A DNA stretch of 44,192 bases from SAR202 cluster bacterium (GCA_030752795.1 JASMDM010000072.1:1-44192); one strand, 5' to 3'; numbered from the stretch's first letter, positions 16,368-24,905 are shown. Numbers and translations are program-made. Notes: generated from the letters alone by a model not told the origin.

Positions 16368-17588
16368 ATGATGGAGGCAGCCCTGTCCGACATCACGATC
16401 CTGGATTTCACCCAGGGCATAGCTGGCCCTTATTGCACAAAGTTGTTGGCCGACTATGGCGCCAATGTGATCAAGATCGAGAGGCCGGCAACGGGTGATG
16501 GCGCGCGAAGGCTGGGTCCCTTCCCGAACGATGTCGAACATCCGGAAAAGAGCGGGGCGTTCCTGCATCTCAACACCAACAAACGCGGCATCACACTCGA
16601 TCTGAACTCCAACGGCGGCCGAGAGGCGGCTTTCGAGCTGGCGCGCAGATCCGATCTGGTCGTCGAGAGTTTTCGACCTGGGACGATGGAGCGTTTCGGC
16701 TTGGACTACTCGTCGCTGAACGCCGCCAATCCGTCTCTTGTCATGACGTCGATTTCGAACTTCGGGCAGACGGGGCCGTACCGCGATTGGCGCGCCTCGG
16801 AACTCATTTTGTACGGCATGGGAGGAGAGCTCATCTCCACCGGCATCATCGAGCGTGAGCCTGTCAAGATGGGAGGCAACGTCGGCTCGTACCAGGCGGG
16901 CACGGTCGCTGCATACGCGAGCCTCGCGGCAGTCACGGGCGCGCGAGATCGGGGAACCGGCGAGTACGTCGACGTCGCAATCATCGAGACCCAGGCAGGG
17001 TCGATCGACCGACGAATGAGCCTGCTTCTCGCGTACCAGTACAACGACGAGACGACAACTCGCGAATCGCTCGACGCGGCTTCAGGCACCGGGTTTCCCG
17101 GCGGCGTCTACCCATGCGCGGACGGATACGTTCAGATCACCGCCGGATTGGTTTGGTTCGACAGGGTCGTCCGGATGCTCGGCAGCCCGGAGGGACTTCT
17201 CGAAGAGAAATGGTACACCGCCGAAGCCCAATCGGATCCGGATCTCAAAACCGAATTCGACGGCTACTTCTATCCGTGGGTGCTTTCGAAAACCAAGCAC
17301 GAAGTTTGGGAGGCGGCGCAGGCATTCCGCGTCCTGAGCGGCCCTCTGAATTCGATAGACGACCTGTTCCGCGACCGGAATTTTCGCGATCGAGGAGCGT
17401 TCGCCGAGATCGACCACCCCGAAGCTGGCACGCTGACATACCCCGGAAGGCCGGTGGTGCTGAACGCGTCGCCGTGGTCCGTTCGGAGTCCGGCGCCGCG
17501 CTTGGACGAGCATACCGACGAGGTTCTCACCGAGCTCGGATACGCCCGCGACGACATCGATCGGTTGAAGTCGGAGGGCGCGATATGA
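16368..17588 (+). CDS. CaiB/BaiF family III CoA-transferase, subunit 1 of a tandem pair
   Basis: 406 residues from ATG 16368, chosen because AGGAG lies seven bases upstream. Family III CoA-transferases move CoA between carboxylic acids. Seen here: ILDFTQGIAGPYCTKLLADY at the N-terminus, GANVIKIERP, LNTNKRGITLDLN, VVESFRPGTMERFGL and NPSLVMTSIS-FGQTGPY. The place of the catalytic Asp (usually G-D-Y-x-A-G) reads GSYQAG with Ser174, so this subunit may be catalytically silent. The stop overlaps the start of the next CoA-transferase by four bases, which suggests a heteromeric enzyme like BbsEF. Substrate unknown. Confidence 0.88.
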   Translation: MMEAALSDITILDFTQGIAGPYCTKLLADYGANVIKIERPATGDGARRLGPFPNDVEHPEKSGAFLHLNTNKRGITLDLNSNGGREAAFELARRSDLVVESFRPGTMERFGLDYSSLNAANPSLVMTSISNFGQTGPYRDWRASELILYGMGGELISTGIIEREPVKMGGNVGSYQAGTVAAYASLAAVTGARDRGTGEYVDVAIIETQAGSIDRRMSLLLAYQYNDETTTRESLDAASGTGFPGGVYPCADGYVQITAGLVWFDRVVRMLGSPEGLLEEKWYTAEAQSDPDLKTEFDGYFYPWVLSKTKHEVWEAAQAFRVLSGPLNSIDDLFRDRNFRDRGAFAEIDHPEAGTLTYPGRPVVLNASPWSVRSPAPRLDEHTDEVLTELGYARDDIDRLKSEGAI

Positions 17589-18886
17589 CTGCTCAGTTGC
17601 CTCTGAAGGGAATCCGAGTCATGGACATGACCGTGGTGTGGGCGGGTCCCTACTGCACCACGCTCTTGGCAGACATGGGCGCCGAAGTCATACGGATCGA
17701 GTCGATCCAAACAATGGGGCCGCCCACGCGCAGCGCCATGGCCCATCCATCCGACGGTTTCATGAAGAACGTGACAGCCCACGTCGGCGGCGCGCCGGGC
17801 AGGATCGCGGGCAAACGGCCCTGGAACCGGATGCCCATCTTCAACGCACACGCCCGCAACAAACGCAGCATGACCGTCGACCTGCTCAAGCCCGAGGGGA
17901 TGGACATCTTCAAGCGCCTCGTGGCGGTAAGCGACGTGCTCGTTGAAAACAACCCTACTGAGACGATGCAAAAGCTCGGGATCGATTACGAAGAACTGCG
18001 CCAAATCAACCCGCGGTTCATCATGGTGCGGATGCCCGCCTACGGAAACGACGGGCCGTATCAGAACCACCGATCCCTGGGAATCCATATAGAAGGGGTC
18101 ATCGGCCACAGCCTACTCCGCGGATACACAGACATGGACCCGTCCTCCGCCTCGCAAGTGTTCATGGCCGATGCAGCGGCCGGCGCCGGAGGGGCTTTCG
18201 CCGTCGCAACAGCGTTGAACCACCGGGCCAGGACCGGTGAAGGCCAACTCGTCGAGCTCTCTCAAGCCGAGAATGCCCTGCCCTTTTTGGGCGAAGCGTT
18301 CATGGACCAGTCGATGAACGGCCGAAGCCAGACCACGTTAGGCAATCGACACCCGACAGCGATCCAGGGCGTCTACGCGTGCGAGGGCGAAGATCGCTGG
18401 GCGGCGATCACCATCTTCGACGAACGAGATTGGGAGCTCTTCTGCACCGCCATCGACAATCCGGCCTGGACTACCGATGCCAAATTCGCTGACCACGCTT
18501 CCCGGCGCACGAACCACGACGACCTCGATGTCAACATCGCGTCGTGGACCGAACAACGATCCCCATACAAGGTCATGCACACGTTGCAAAACCACGGAGT
18601 CGCGGCGGGCGCTGTGATGGACCAGCGAGACGCCGCGACTGACCCGCACTTGACCAAACGCGCGATGTTCGAGCAAGCGACGCAGGAGGATGTCGGCACG
18701 CACCTCTATCCTCGAGCTCCGTTCAAAATGTCTCAGAGCCCCGTCGGAATCAAACGCGGACCGGTCCGTCTTGGCGAAGACAACGAGTACGTCTACAAAA
18801 CGCTGCTCGGCCTGTCGAACGACGAGTACAGCGAGTTTGAGAGCCAGGGCCACATAGGCATGGACTACGCGCCGCACATCCCGTAG
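17585..18886 (+). CDS. CaiB/BaiF family III CoA-transferase, subunit 2
   Basis: 433 residues from ATG 17585, overlapping the preceding stop (ATGA). The frame is open far upstream, inside the preceding gene, but that part is its shadow. N-terminal LKGIRVMDMTVVWAGPYCTT, GAEVIRIES, NKRSMTVDLLKPEG and NPRFIMVRMPAYGNDGPY are typical. The catalytic Asp is present at about residue 196 (MADAAAGAGGAF), unlike its partner. The family insert and the C-terminal PLxxxxxPxxGxH-like end (RAPFKMSQSP) are complete. I infer that this is the active subunit of a two-subunit CoA-transferase. Confidence 0.88.
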   Translation: MTAQLPLKGIRVMDMTVVWAGPYCTTLLADMGAEVIRIESIQTMGPPTRSAMAHPSDGFMKNVTAHVGGAPGRIAGKRPWNRMPIFNAHARNKRSMTVDLLKPEGMDIFKRLVAVSDVLVENNPTETMQKLGIDYEELRQINPRFIMVRMPAYGNDGPYQNHRSLGIHIEGVIGHSLLRGYTDMDPSSASQVFMADAAAGAGGAFAVATALNHRARTGEGQLVELSQAENALPFLGEAFMDQSMNGRSQTTLGNRHPTAIQGVYACEGEDRWAAITIFDERDWELFCTAIDNPAWTTDAKFADHASRRTNHDDLDVNIASWTEQRSPYKVMHTLQNHGVAAGAVMDQRDAATDPHLTKRAMFEQATQEDVGTHLYPRAPFKMSQSPVGIKRGPVRLGEDNEYVYKTLLGLSNDEYSEFESQGHIGMDYAPHIP

Positions 18887-19332
18887 AATCTCGCGATACG
18901 ATCGAAGAATCGGCGCGGTTTCACTGGGCTCGCATCCGAGCGATTCACACAGCCTCCACCTCGCCGTCGTTACGAAATACAACCGCAAACTAATCGATGC
19001 ATAACCACAAGTTAACAATTATGTCGGCCAGACGACATTGCGGCAACGCCCACGTTGCTAGAATCCAGTAGTGATGGAAAACGGTGCAGGCCCTAATAAC
19101 GAAATGAGTACGGGCACTTGGATGTGCGCACCCACGGACGAGCGAACCTGGTGGCTCGAGTATACGACAACTCGATGACCGCGCTATCGGAGGCGCATCG
19201 CGAATCCATCCGGCCCTCGGTCAAGTGCCAGGGGCATCCGCAGGACGACGGAGACGACAGAGCGGATCGGTTTTCGAGCGCGCAAACAGCGCGAATCCGA
19301 ATCGATGCAAGTGGGCGGGTCGAAGAGAGATA
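18887..19332. other. Intergenic with an IS200-type remnant
   Basis: 446 bases between the CoA-transferases and the secreted protein. Apart from the TnpA scrap at its start I see no gene. The plus frame of the secreted protein is open upstream to 19225 without a better start. Confidence 0.4.
18894..19004 (+). pseudogene. IS200/IS605 TnpA N-terminal remnant
   Basis: Starting at once after the CoA-transferase stop, the frame reads RYDRRIGAVSL, a few odd residues, then HSLHLAVVTKYNRKLIDA and TAA at 19002-19004. This is the start of the IS200/IS605 HUH transposase, whose relatives begin with a YDRR-x-G-x-V-Y-S-L-H-x-H-L-V-x-V-T-K-Y-R-R-K block carrying the HUH-like beta strand. About 36 codons remain; there is no HUH motif or catalytic Tyr. 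An insertion relic, not a gene. Confidence 0.6.
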
Positions 19333-19851
19333 ATGAGGACTCAGTTACAAGCCATGGGCCTAACGCGGTGGATGTTTGCGGTCGGTTTGGTGTTCGCGCT
19401 CGTGCTGACCATCAGCGTTTTGCAATCTGGCACGGCGATCGCCACGAGCCATCCTAATGAACCGCCCGATTGCACCAACGCCGTACCCAGCCCCGCCGCA
19501 ATCGGCAAGAACAACAAAAAGTTCGTGCCGGTCAATCTAGTCGGCGTGACAGATCCAGACGGCGATGAGTTTACTATTTCGATCTTCTCCATACGGCAGG
19601 ACGAGCCAGTCGGCACAGGCAAACACGCCCCCGACGCCATCATCGACGGCGGCACCGCACACCTGAGAGCGGAGCGGGACGGAAAGGGTGACGGCCGGTT
19701 CTACCAAATCGTTTTCGTGGCTACTAACGACTCAGGTTACTCAGCTTTCTGCCAGACGCTGATCGCGGTGACTGTGGCGAAAGGCAACAAAGAGCCGGTT
19801 CTCGGAGGCCTCGACTGCAACTCGGCCAAGCCGGGTTGCGTCGGCTTTTGA
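19333..19851 (+). CDS. Secreted protein with a Ca-site-like DPDGD domain
   Basis: 172 residues. Residues 1-35 are a Sec signal peptide: a basic start, a hydrophobic core (MFAVGLVFALVLTISVL) and a likely cleavage after IATS or ATA. The mature part begins with CTNAVPSPAAIGKNNKKFVP and VNLVGVTDPDGDEFTISIFS, then SIRQDEPVGTG, and LRAERDGKGDGRFYQIVFVA. This is a recurring extracellular module in chloroflexota and other phyla: a small beta-sandwich with DPDGD and an IRQDEP strand, often found repeated in surface or sorting proteins. Here it stands alone. Two Cys pairs may form disulfides. Role unknown; adhesion or binding is a guess. Confidence 0.7.
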   Translation: MRTQLQAMGLTRWMFAVGLVFALVLTISVLQSGTAIATSHPNEPPDCTNAVPSPAAIGKNNKKFVPVNLVGVTDPDGDEFTISIFSIRQDEPVGTGKHAPDAIIDGGTAHLRAERDGKGDGRFYQIVFVATNDSGYSAFCQTLIAVTVAKGNKEPVLGGLDCNSAKPGCVGF

Positions 19852-19917
19852 AACAGTCAATCAGGCATCCCGATTGCCAGCCACGTAGCAGACTTCGCCA
19901 AACAACCTAGAGACGCC

Positions 19918-19953
19918 GAGCCGGTCCTTCTTATGGAACCGGCCCTTTCGTTT
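19918..19953 (+). terminator. Probable Rho-independent terminator
   Basis: GCCGGTCC pairs with GG-A-ACCGGC (19920-19943, one bulged A), followed by a T-rich run TTTCGTTT. It lies 70 bases after the secreted protein gene. Confidence 0.5.
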
Positions 19954-20085
19954 CGCGGAGCTTGCGACAACGCGGATGGTTCTGGTGTCGACTGTACTGA
20001 GGAATCGCCAATCATTGTAGCGTCTCGCTCTTGCCATCCGGTAAGATGTTCCCGCGAACAGCCACAATCGAGACTGGAGACGGCG

Positions 20086-21150
20086 ATGGTCAGGCTAGCG
20101 GTTATCCCCGGAGACGGCATCAGCAGCGAAGTCGTGCCCGAAGCGGTCAAGACCCTCGAAGCAGCCAGCGAGATCTTCGAGTTTCCGCTGGAACACGAGT
20201 CGTTCGATTTCGGAGTGGAGCGTTACCTCCGCACCGGCCAGGCTGTCCCTGATGACTTCGACGAGTTCATACAAGGCCTGCCCGCCAGGTTCGACGCTGC
20301 TCTCTTCGGCGCGGGGGGAACGGACCCACGTGTGCCCGCGGGGATCAGCGCCCAGCCGGTCCTGCATGGTCTACGGAGCGGCCTGGATCTGTACGCGAAT
20401 GTCCGCCCTTCCCGTCTGCTCAGCGACGACCTGACTCCGCTCAAAGGCAAGACCAGCGACGACATCGACTTCATCGTCATCCGAGAGAACACCGAGGGTT
20501 ATGAGTCCGGAACCGCCGGCAGCTTCAAGGTCGGCACGCCGGACGAAGTCGAAATCAGGCCCGAATACAACACGTATCGCGGCGTCAACCGCGTTCTCGA
20601 GTTTGCGTTCGACTACGCACAACGACTGGGCCTCACCAAGCTGTCGATGGCGGAGAAGGGTCTGCCTAACGGCCTCTGGTCTCGCACGTTCAATGACGTC
20701 GCGGCCAAATATCCTGAGATCGAAGCTCGCCACGTGCACGTCGACACGCTCGCCTACATGATCGTCACCGCGCCCGAGACTTTGAGCGTCGTGGTCGCCG
20801 AAAACCGAGCCGGCGACATCCTCAGCGACCTCGGAGGAGCCATCCAGGGCAGCCGCGGGTTGGCATACTCTGGGTGTTTCAATCCCGATCGCGAGTTCGC
20901 CTACTTCGAGCCGGTTCACGGCACCGCGCCCGACATCGTCGGCCGGGGCATATCGAACCCCATCGCCGCGATTATGGCCGCTCGCATGATGCTGGAATAT
21001 CGCGGCCACCAGGAAGCCGCCGACGCTATCGAGCTCGCTGTCCGCGCCACCATCGCCAACGGCACGATCACCCGAGACCTGGGCGGCCGCAGCTCGACAA
21101 TCGAAGCCGGCGACTCAGTCCGCCAGGAGCTACGCACCCAGGCAGGCTAA
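20086..21150 (+). CDS. Isocitrate/isopropylmalate-family dehydrogenase, substrate unresolved
   Basis: 354 residues from ATG 20086. The beta-decarboxylating dehydrogenase family oxidises and decarboxylates (2R,3S)-hydroxydiacids with NAD or NADP. Seen here: VIPGDGISSEVVPEA at the N-terminus; VIRENTEGYESGTAG, the substrate loop; RVLEFAFDYAQ; the Lys region TKLSMAEKGLPNGLW; VHVDTLAYMIV; the metal-binding AENRAGDILSDLGG; and EPVHGTAPDIVGRGISNPIA. The segment AEKGLPNGLW is unlike the usual KANV/KSN-type sequence of LeuB, isocitrate or tartrate dehydrogenase, so I do not assign a substrate. It is not beside leu genes. A terminator precedes it. Confidence 0.82.
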   Translation: MVRLAVIPGDGISSEVVPEAVKTLEAASEIFEFPLEHESFDFGVERYLRTGQAVPDDFDEFIQGLPARFDAALFGAGGTDPRVPAGISAQPVLHGLRSGLDLYANVRPSRLLSDDLTPLKGKTSDDIDFIVIRENTEGYESGTAGSFKVGTPDEVEIRPEYNTYRGVNRVLEFAFDYAQRLGLTKLSMAEKGLPNGLWSRTFNDVAAKYPEIEARHVHVDTLAYMIVTAPETLSVVVAENRAGDILSDLGGAIQGSRGLAYSGCFNPDREFAYFEPVHGTAPDIVGRGISNPIAAIMAARMMLEYRGHQEAADAIELAVRATIANGTITRDLGGRSSTIEAGDSVRQELRTQAG

Positions 21151-21197
21151 TCGATCCATCGAGACTGGGTCGGCGGCGGGCAACCGCTTCATGCACG

Positions 21198-21324
21198 TCG
21201 CCCTGAGCCTGTCGAAGGGCCTCACCGAAGCAACCCACGCCCATACACACCGAGCCGTCGAGCGACACCGAGCCCCAACCCAAATCCGTTCGCCCTGAGC
21301 ACGTCGAAGGGCCTCACCGAACCA
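21198..21324. repeat. Two copies of the CCCTGAGC-N-GTCGAAGGG palindrome
   Basis: Copy 1 (21198-21232) has the core CCCTGAGCCTGTCGAAGGGC and copy 2 (21289-21324) the core CCCTGAGCACGTCGAAGGGC. Both continue with CTCACCGAA, in the same orientation, 91 bases apart. A related copy is at 326-351. They lie between convergent genes, so they may help end transcription. Confidence 0.7.
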
Positions 21325-21357
21325 ATCATCGCCCCTACACCGCGGCCTCCATCAACG

Positions 21358-22638
21358 CTAGCCCAACGCCTTTCGGAGTCGCTCACCTCGAGCCAACCTC
21401 AACCGCCCTCGCCCCATCGGGGCCAGCATCACCAGCACAAAAGCAACAATGGTGAGCCCGCCCGAATAGTAGTAGATCGAACTGTACCCGCCCAGGTAGT
21501 CGATCACGAGAAACGCAAGAAACGGCGACGCCGCTCCCAAAATCCCGTTGAGGCCGAAGATCAACCCAACCGCAGTGGCTTCGGTTCCCTGCCCGGCGAC
21601 ATCCAATACCGCAGCTTGAATAACCTGGATCAGCGCGAAGCTGAACAAACCCATGCAAGCGAATAACAGCATCAAGAACACCCCGTCGCCGGCAAGCACG
21701 ACCAAGAATGAGAACACGCCAGCGAGCGCGAACCCAGGCGCGAGGATGATCTTTCTTCCGAACCGATCGGACAGCGTCCCGAATATCGGGGCGGATATGA
21801 TCCCCATCCCGGTCAGCAATGAGTAATGGAACCCGGCGGACAGATGACTCTTTCCCAGCGTCTCTTCCAGGTAAAACGGTGACCATGCCCCAACCGCGTC
21901 CAATCCGACTCCCCTGAGGGTCGCAGCGACGACCAACATGATCACGACTCGATTCTTCACCAGAACCCTGACGTCCTTCAGTTGCGTGCGAAGCCGCCGA
22001 CGTTCTTGAACGCCGAACCGCCCCACATTGCGCAGGGTCACCCAAACCAACACGGCGATCAGCAGCGCCGGAATTGCATAAGAAAAGAACACTCCTCGCC
22101 AGGAACCCAGCAATCCCAACAGCGCGGTGGCGATCACAGGTCCGAGCACGTTGCCGGCGTTCGCGCCGAAACCGTGGATCGACAACACGAAGCCGCGCCG
22201 ATCCGGAAAGATTTGCGATAAGGCGGCGCTTGAAGGCAGATGCCATAACGCCCCCGGTATCGAAGCGAGCAGCACCAGCGCCACCAGGAGCTTGTAGTTG
22301 GGGACAACCCCGGTTATCGCGAACGCAACGCCCGCCAGCGCCATGCATCCAGTCAGCATCAAGCCCCAGTGGCGCTTCAGCATGTCGACCACGAGCCCGC
22401 CGCCCAGATTCACGATTCCCGCTCCGGCGAATCGAACCGCCCACAACAGCGAAACCTGGAAGTCGCTCATTCCGAGCGAAACCGAAATCGTCGGCATCAG
22501 CACCGGCAACCCTTGGTCGGCGGCGTGCGAAGCGCCGTGAGCCAGAGACATGTTACCCAGGATGAAGCCTCGGTTACTCGGGCGCGAGGCGCTCTCGCCG
22601 GTCGTCGAATCGAGCCTGTCTTGGTCGTCAGTTTTCAT
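21358..22638 (-). CDS. Major facilitator superfamily transporter
   Basis: 426 residues with about twelve hydrophobic helices. The cytoplasmic N-terminus is polar (about 25 residues). The loop between helices 2 and 3 carries the MFS-type G-G-x-x-x-D-x-x-K-R motif (LGGGLVVDMLKRHWG), and the equivalent loop after helix 8 reads LSDRFGRKI. Family members move small solutes in symport or antiport. The pattern with an N-terminal HAASHAADQGLPVL-like helix resembles uncharacterised transporters of the dehalococcoidia type. The substrate cannot be read. It is alone on its strand and convergent with the dehydrogenase. Confidence 0.85.
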   Translation of the reverse strand: MKTDDQDRLDSTTGESASRPSNRGFILGNMSLAHGASHAADQGLPVLMPTISVSLGMSDFQVSLLWAVRFAGAGIVNLGGGLVVDMLKRHWGLMLTGCMALAGVAFAITGVVPNYKLLVALVLLASIPGALWHLPSSAALSQIFPDRRGFVLSIHGFGANAGNVLGPVIATALLGLLGSWRGVFFSYAIPALLIAVLVWVTLRNVGRFGVQERRRLRTQLKDVRVLVKNRVVIMLVVAATLRGVGLDAVGAWSPFYLEETLGKSHLSAGFHYSLLTGMGIISAPIFGTLSDRFGRKIILAPGFALAGVFSFLVVLAGDGVFLMLLFACMGLFSFALIQVIQAAVLDVAGQGTEATAVGLIFGLNGILGAASPFLAFLVIDYLGGYSSIYYYSGGLTIVAFVLVMLAPMGRGRLRLARGERLRKALG

Positions 22639-22770
22639 AGCCCGAGGATTGTACGGCCTGCGCAGTTCTTCAACAACCTATAACGGCGTTCTCTGAAGTT
22701 CCTTTGAGCATCGTCTTTTTGCTGATACCCTGTGACCACGAAATCAGGCTGCGAACCGAGGAGGCGAAAC

Positions 22771-23292
22771 GTGGAAGTTTACGAGGCGATTCAGACCCGA
22801 TTGACGGTGCGGCAGTTCAAGCCTGACGCGGTTCCGGACGATGTGGTGATGAAGCTGCTGCGGGCGGGTCAGTGGGCGCCGAGCTCAAGGAACCTCCAGC
22901 CTTGGCACTTCATCGTCGTGAGGGATCGGGACATGCTCAAGCAGATCGGCGCCGTAGCGACTAGCGGCAGCTTCGTTGCGGACGCTCCGACGGCAATCGC
23001 AATCGCCATGGACAACGCCGATCGAGCGGAGCTCGACGCCGGTCGCGCTCTGCAGCAGATGGAACTGGTCGCGTGGGACGAAGGACTGGGCACGTGCTTC
23101 GTCGGCCTGCGCGTCGAAGAGCAGAACCGCAAAGTCAAAGAACTGCTTGGCATCCCCGAGGGCATGGAGCTGATTACGATCTTGCCGTTTGGCTATCGCG
23201 ACGAGAAGCTCCGCCGCACGCGCCGACCCCGCGAGGCGTTGTCCGGCATCGCTCACGACGAGCGCTTCGGCCAAGCCTACCCCGAGGGTTGA
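22771..23292 (+). CDS. Nitroreductase family FMN-dependent oxidoreductase
   Basis: 173 residues from GTG 22771, chosen because GAGGAGG lies six bases upstream; the frame extends a little further. The motif order fits the nitroreductase family: YEAIQTRLTVRQFKPDAVPD at the N-terminus (FMN phosphate-binding R-x-R-x-F), LLRAGQWAPSSRNLQPWHF, DAGRALQQMELVAWDEGLGT and the FGYRDEK block near the end. These enzymes use NAD(P)H and FMN on nitro, quinone, ene or dehalogenation substrates. Single gene; the next one is convergent. Confidence 0.88.
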   Translation: MEVYEAIQTRLTVRQFKPDAVPDDVVMKLLRAGQWAPSSRNLQPWHFIVVRDRDMLKQIGAVATSGSFVADAPTAIAIAMDNADRAELDAGRALQQMELVAWDEGLGTCFVGLRVEEQNRKVKELLGIPEGMELITILPFGYRDEKLRRTRRPREALSGIAHDERFGQAYPEG

Positions 23293-23334
23293 TGCATCTA
23301 GGGTCGTTCGTCCGGTTGTCAGGCGCCGGCATAC

Positions 23335-24282
23335 CTACAGTGGTCGTACTTTGGCGCCCGGACCGCCGGCGCTTTCGCGAATGTCCTTCGCCGTAGCCTC
23401 ATCCACGCCCCTGGTCCATCGACGTTTGAGCGGGTCCGACACCTGGAATGAGAACGGGCCGATTCCCTCGATCTCGATTTCGATGGTGTCGCCGTCCTGC
23501 ATCGCCCCCAAGCCCTGGTGGTTAGTACCGACGTAGAAGATGTCTCCGGGGCTGACCTCCTCGATCGCGCTGACGAATTCGATCGACTCGGCGATCGAGT
23601 GGGCCATGTCGTCGGTGTTGTAGTTGACCCTGGGCTCGTCGTTCACGCGCAACTGCACCTGCAGTTTGTGCGGATCGCCGATTTCGTCCATGGTCACGAT
23701 GCACGGTCCGATCGGCGCGAACGTGTCGTACGACTTGTGCGACGCGACCGGCAACTCGTTTGGCGCTCTCGTGGGACGCGGGCCGCCCGAATACACGCGC
23801 GCGGACACGTCAACCCCGCACATGTACCCGAACACATGGCTCATCGCGTCGGCCTGCTTGATGTCCTTGCCGCCGCGTCCGAACACCGCCACCAACTCGG
23901 CCTCGTGGTGGAAGATGTTGGCGTCGATGTCGGGCAAAACGACCGTGCCGCCCAGCCCGATGATCGCGTCCTGGGCTTTTTGAAAGCCCCACATGGCTTC
24001 CGGTTCTCTCGCGCCGAACTCCTGGAAGTTTTCTCCCATGCACAAGATCTTGTTGGGCCACGGCAGTGGCGCCTCGAGCGTCACGTCGGACAACGGGATC
24101 GCGTCGCCCGCCTCACCGAGGCGCTCGAACTCCGCGCGCAACGCGTCAATGTTGACGATGACGGCTTCCATCGCGTTCTGTCCGCGTCCGGCGCCCACAG
24201 GCTCGACAGCCTGGCTGATGTCGACTACGCCGTCATCCCGCAGCAAACCCGGAACACCATCATTGAACAGTACGAATTTCAT
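23335..24282 (-). CDS. Fumarylacetoacetate hydrolase (FAH) family protein
   Basis: 315 residues from ATG 24282, with a G-rich ribosome site; the open frame extends upstream but is not needed. Features: LPWPNKILCMGENFQEFGAR at the domain start, then FHHEAELVAVFGRGGKDI with the metal-binding E-x-E pattern, GYMCGVDVSARVY, SYDTFAPIGPCIVTMDEIGD, MAHSIAESIEFVSAIEEVSPGD and GTNHQGLGAMQDGDTIEIEI. FAH-family enzymes hydrolyse or hydrate 2-oxo or acylpyruvate intermediates from aromatic and ring catabolism. It is separated from the upstream DUF35 gene by a strong terminator, so it is its own unit. Confidence 0.87.
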   Translation of the reverse strand: MKFVLFNDGVPGLLRDDGVVDISQAVEPVGAGRGQNAMEAVIVNIDALRAEFERLGEAGDAIPLSDVTLEAPLPWPNKILCMGENFQEFGAREPEAMWGFQKAQDAIIGLGGTVVLPDIDANIFHHEAELVAVFGRGGKDIKQADAMSHVFGYMCGVDVSARVYSGGPRPTRAPNELPVASHKSYDTFAPIGPCIVTMDEIGDPHKLQVQLRVNDEPRVNYNTDDMAHSIAESIEFVSAIEEVSPGDIFYVGTNHQGLGAMQDGDTIEIEIEGIGPFSFQVSDPLKRRWTRGVDEATAKDIRESAGGPGAKVRPL

Positions 24283-24345
24283 CACAACCCCCCAATTTCG
24301 TGATCGCCCGCCATCGATGTCGGCCAAATCCGACTTTTCACACCT

Positions 24346-24400
24346 CGAAAAATACAACAAGCCGCCCCGCCGCTGCAACTTGTGTACGGCGAGGCGGCTT
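24346..24400 (-). terminator. Strong Rho-independent terminator after the thiolase-DUF35 operon
   Basis: On the minus strand AAGCCGCC-T-CGCCG pairs with CGGCG-G-GGCGGCTT across a 14-base loop (stem 24359-24400, one mismatch), followed by TTGTTGTATTTTT. It ends the minus-strand DUF35 gene and isolates the FAH gene. Confidence 0.85.
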
Positions 24401-24428
24401 TGATGCTCTGTCTAGCTAGGTTCGACCG

Positions 24429-24845
24429 TTATGCGGGTTTGAACTTCGGAAGCGTGATGGTGTCGGTGACGTCGTCGAAGACCACTTCGAGCGCCATGCC
24501 GATGGACAGGTTTTCCGGCGTCGGGTCGTCGATGACAACGTTGGTTGCCATGATCGGACCTTCTTCGAGTTCAACCATCGCGGGCACGAACGGCACGTCG
24601 TCGCGGAAGCCGGGGTGCGGCGCGCGATGGACGATTGCGAACGTGTACAGACTGGCTTTGCCGCTGGCCCGGACCCACGACGTGTTCTTCGAGAAGCAGC
24701 ACGGCGAAATGTCGCGCGGGTAGAAGTAGGGATTGCCGCAGTCGTCGCAATTGCGCAACCAGAGCTCGTGCTCTTTGGCTTTATCCCAGTAGTAATCCGA
24801 CTCGCCCTGGGGAGTCGGCAGGGGCTTGTTGTAGCTTTGCGTCAT
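24429..24845 (-). CDS. DUF35 zinc-ribbon/OB-fold protein, partner of the thiolase upstream
   Basis: 138 residues. The N-terminal helix KPLPTPQGESDYYWDKAKEH docks on a thiolase partner in known complexes. The rubredoxin-like ribbon follows: C33-x2-C36, then FYPRDISPCC with S47, C49 and C50. In the canonical pattern a Cys stands where S47 is, so the third zinc ligand may be lost or replaced by C49. The OB-fold then runs from ASGKASLYTFAIVHRAP to the end. DUF35 proteins form obligate complexes with thiolase-like proteins (BbsA with BbsB; the ChsH2 DUF35 domain with Ltp2). It lies 60 bases after the thiolase on the same strand. Confidence 0.88.
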   Translation of the reverse strand: MTQSYNKPLPTPQGESDYYWDKAKEHELWLRNCDDCGNPYFYPRDISPCCFSKNTSWVRASGKASLYTFAIVHRAPHPGFRDDVPFVPAMVELEEGPIMATNVVIDDPTPENLSIGMALEVVFDDVTDTITLPKFKPA

Positions 24846-24905
24846 TTTGTTCTCCTGGTCAGGCGATGTTTCGATGAGTTGTTAGCGATGGCCTACTTGC
24901 GCGGA

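Noticed and set aside
17114-17584. N-terminal extension of the second CoA-transferase
   Set aside because: It lies inside the first CoA-transferase in another frame and is basic low-complexity sequence; ATG 17585 matches the family start.
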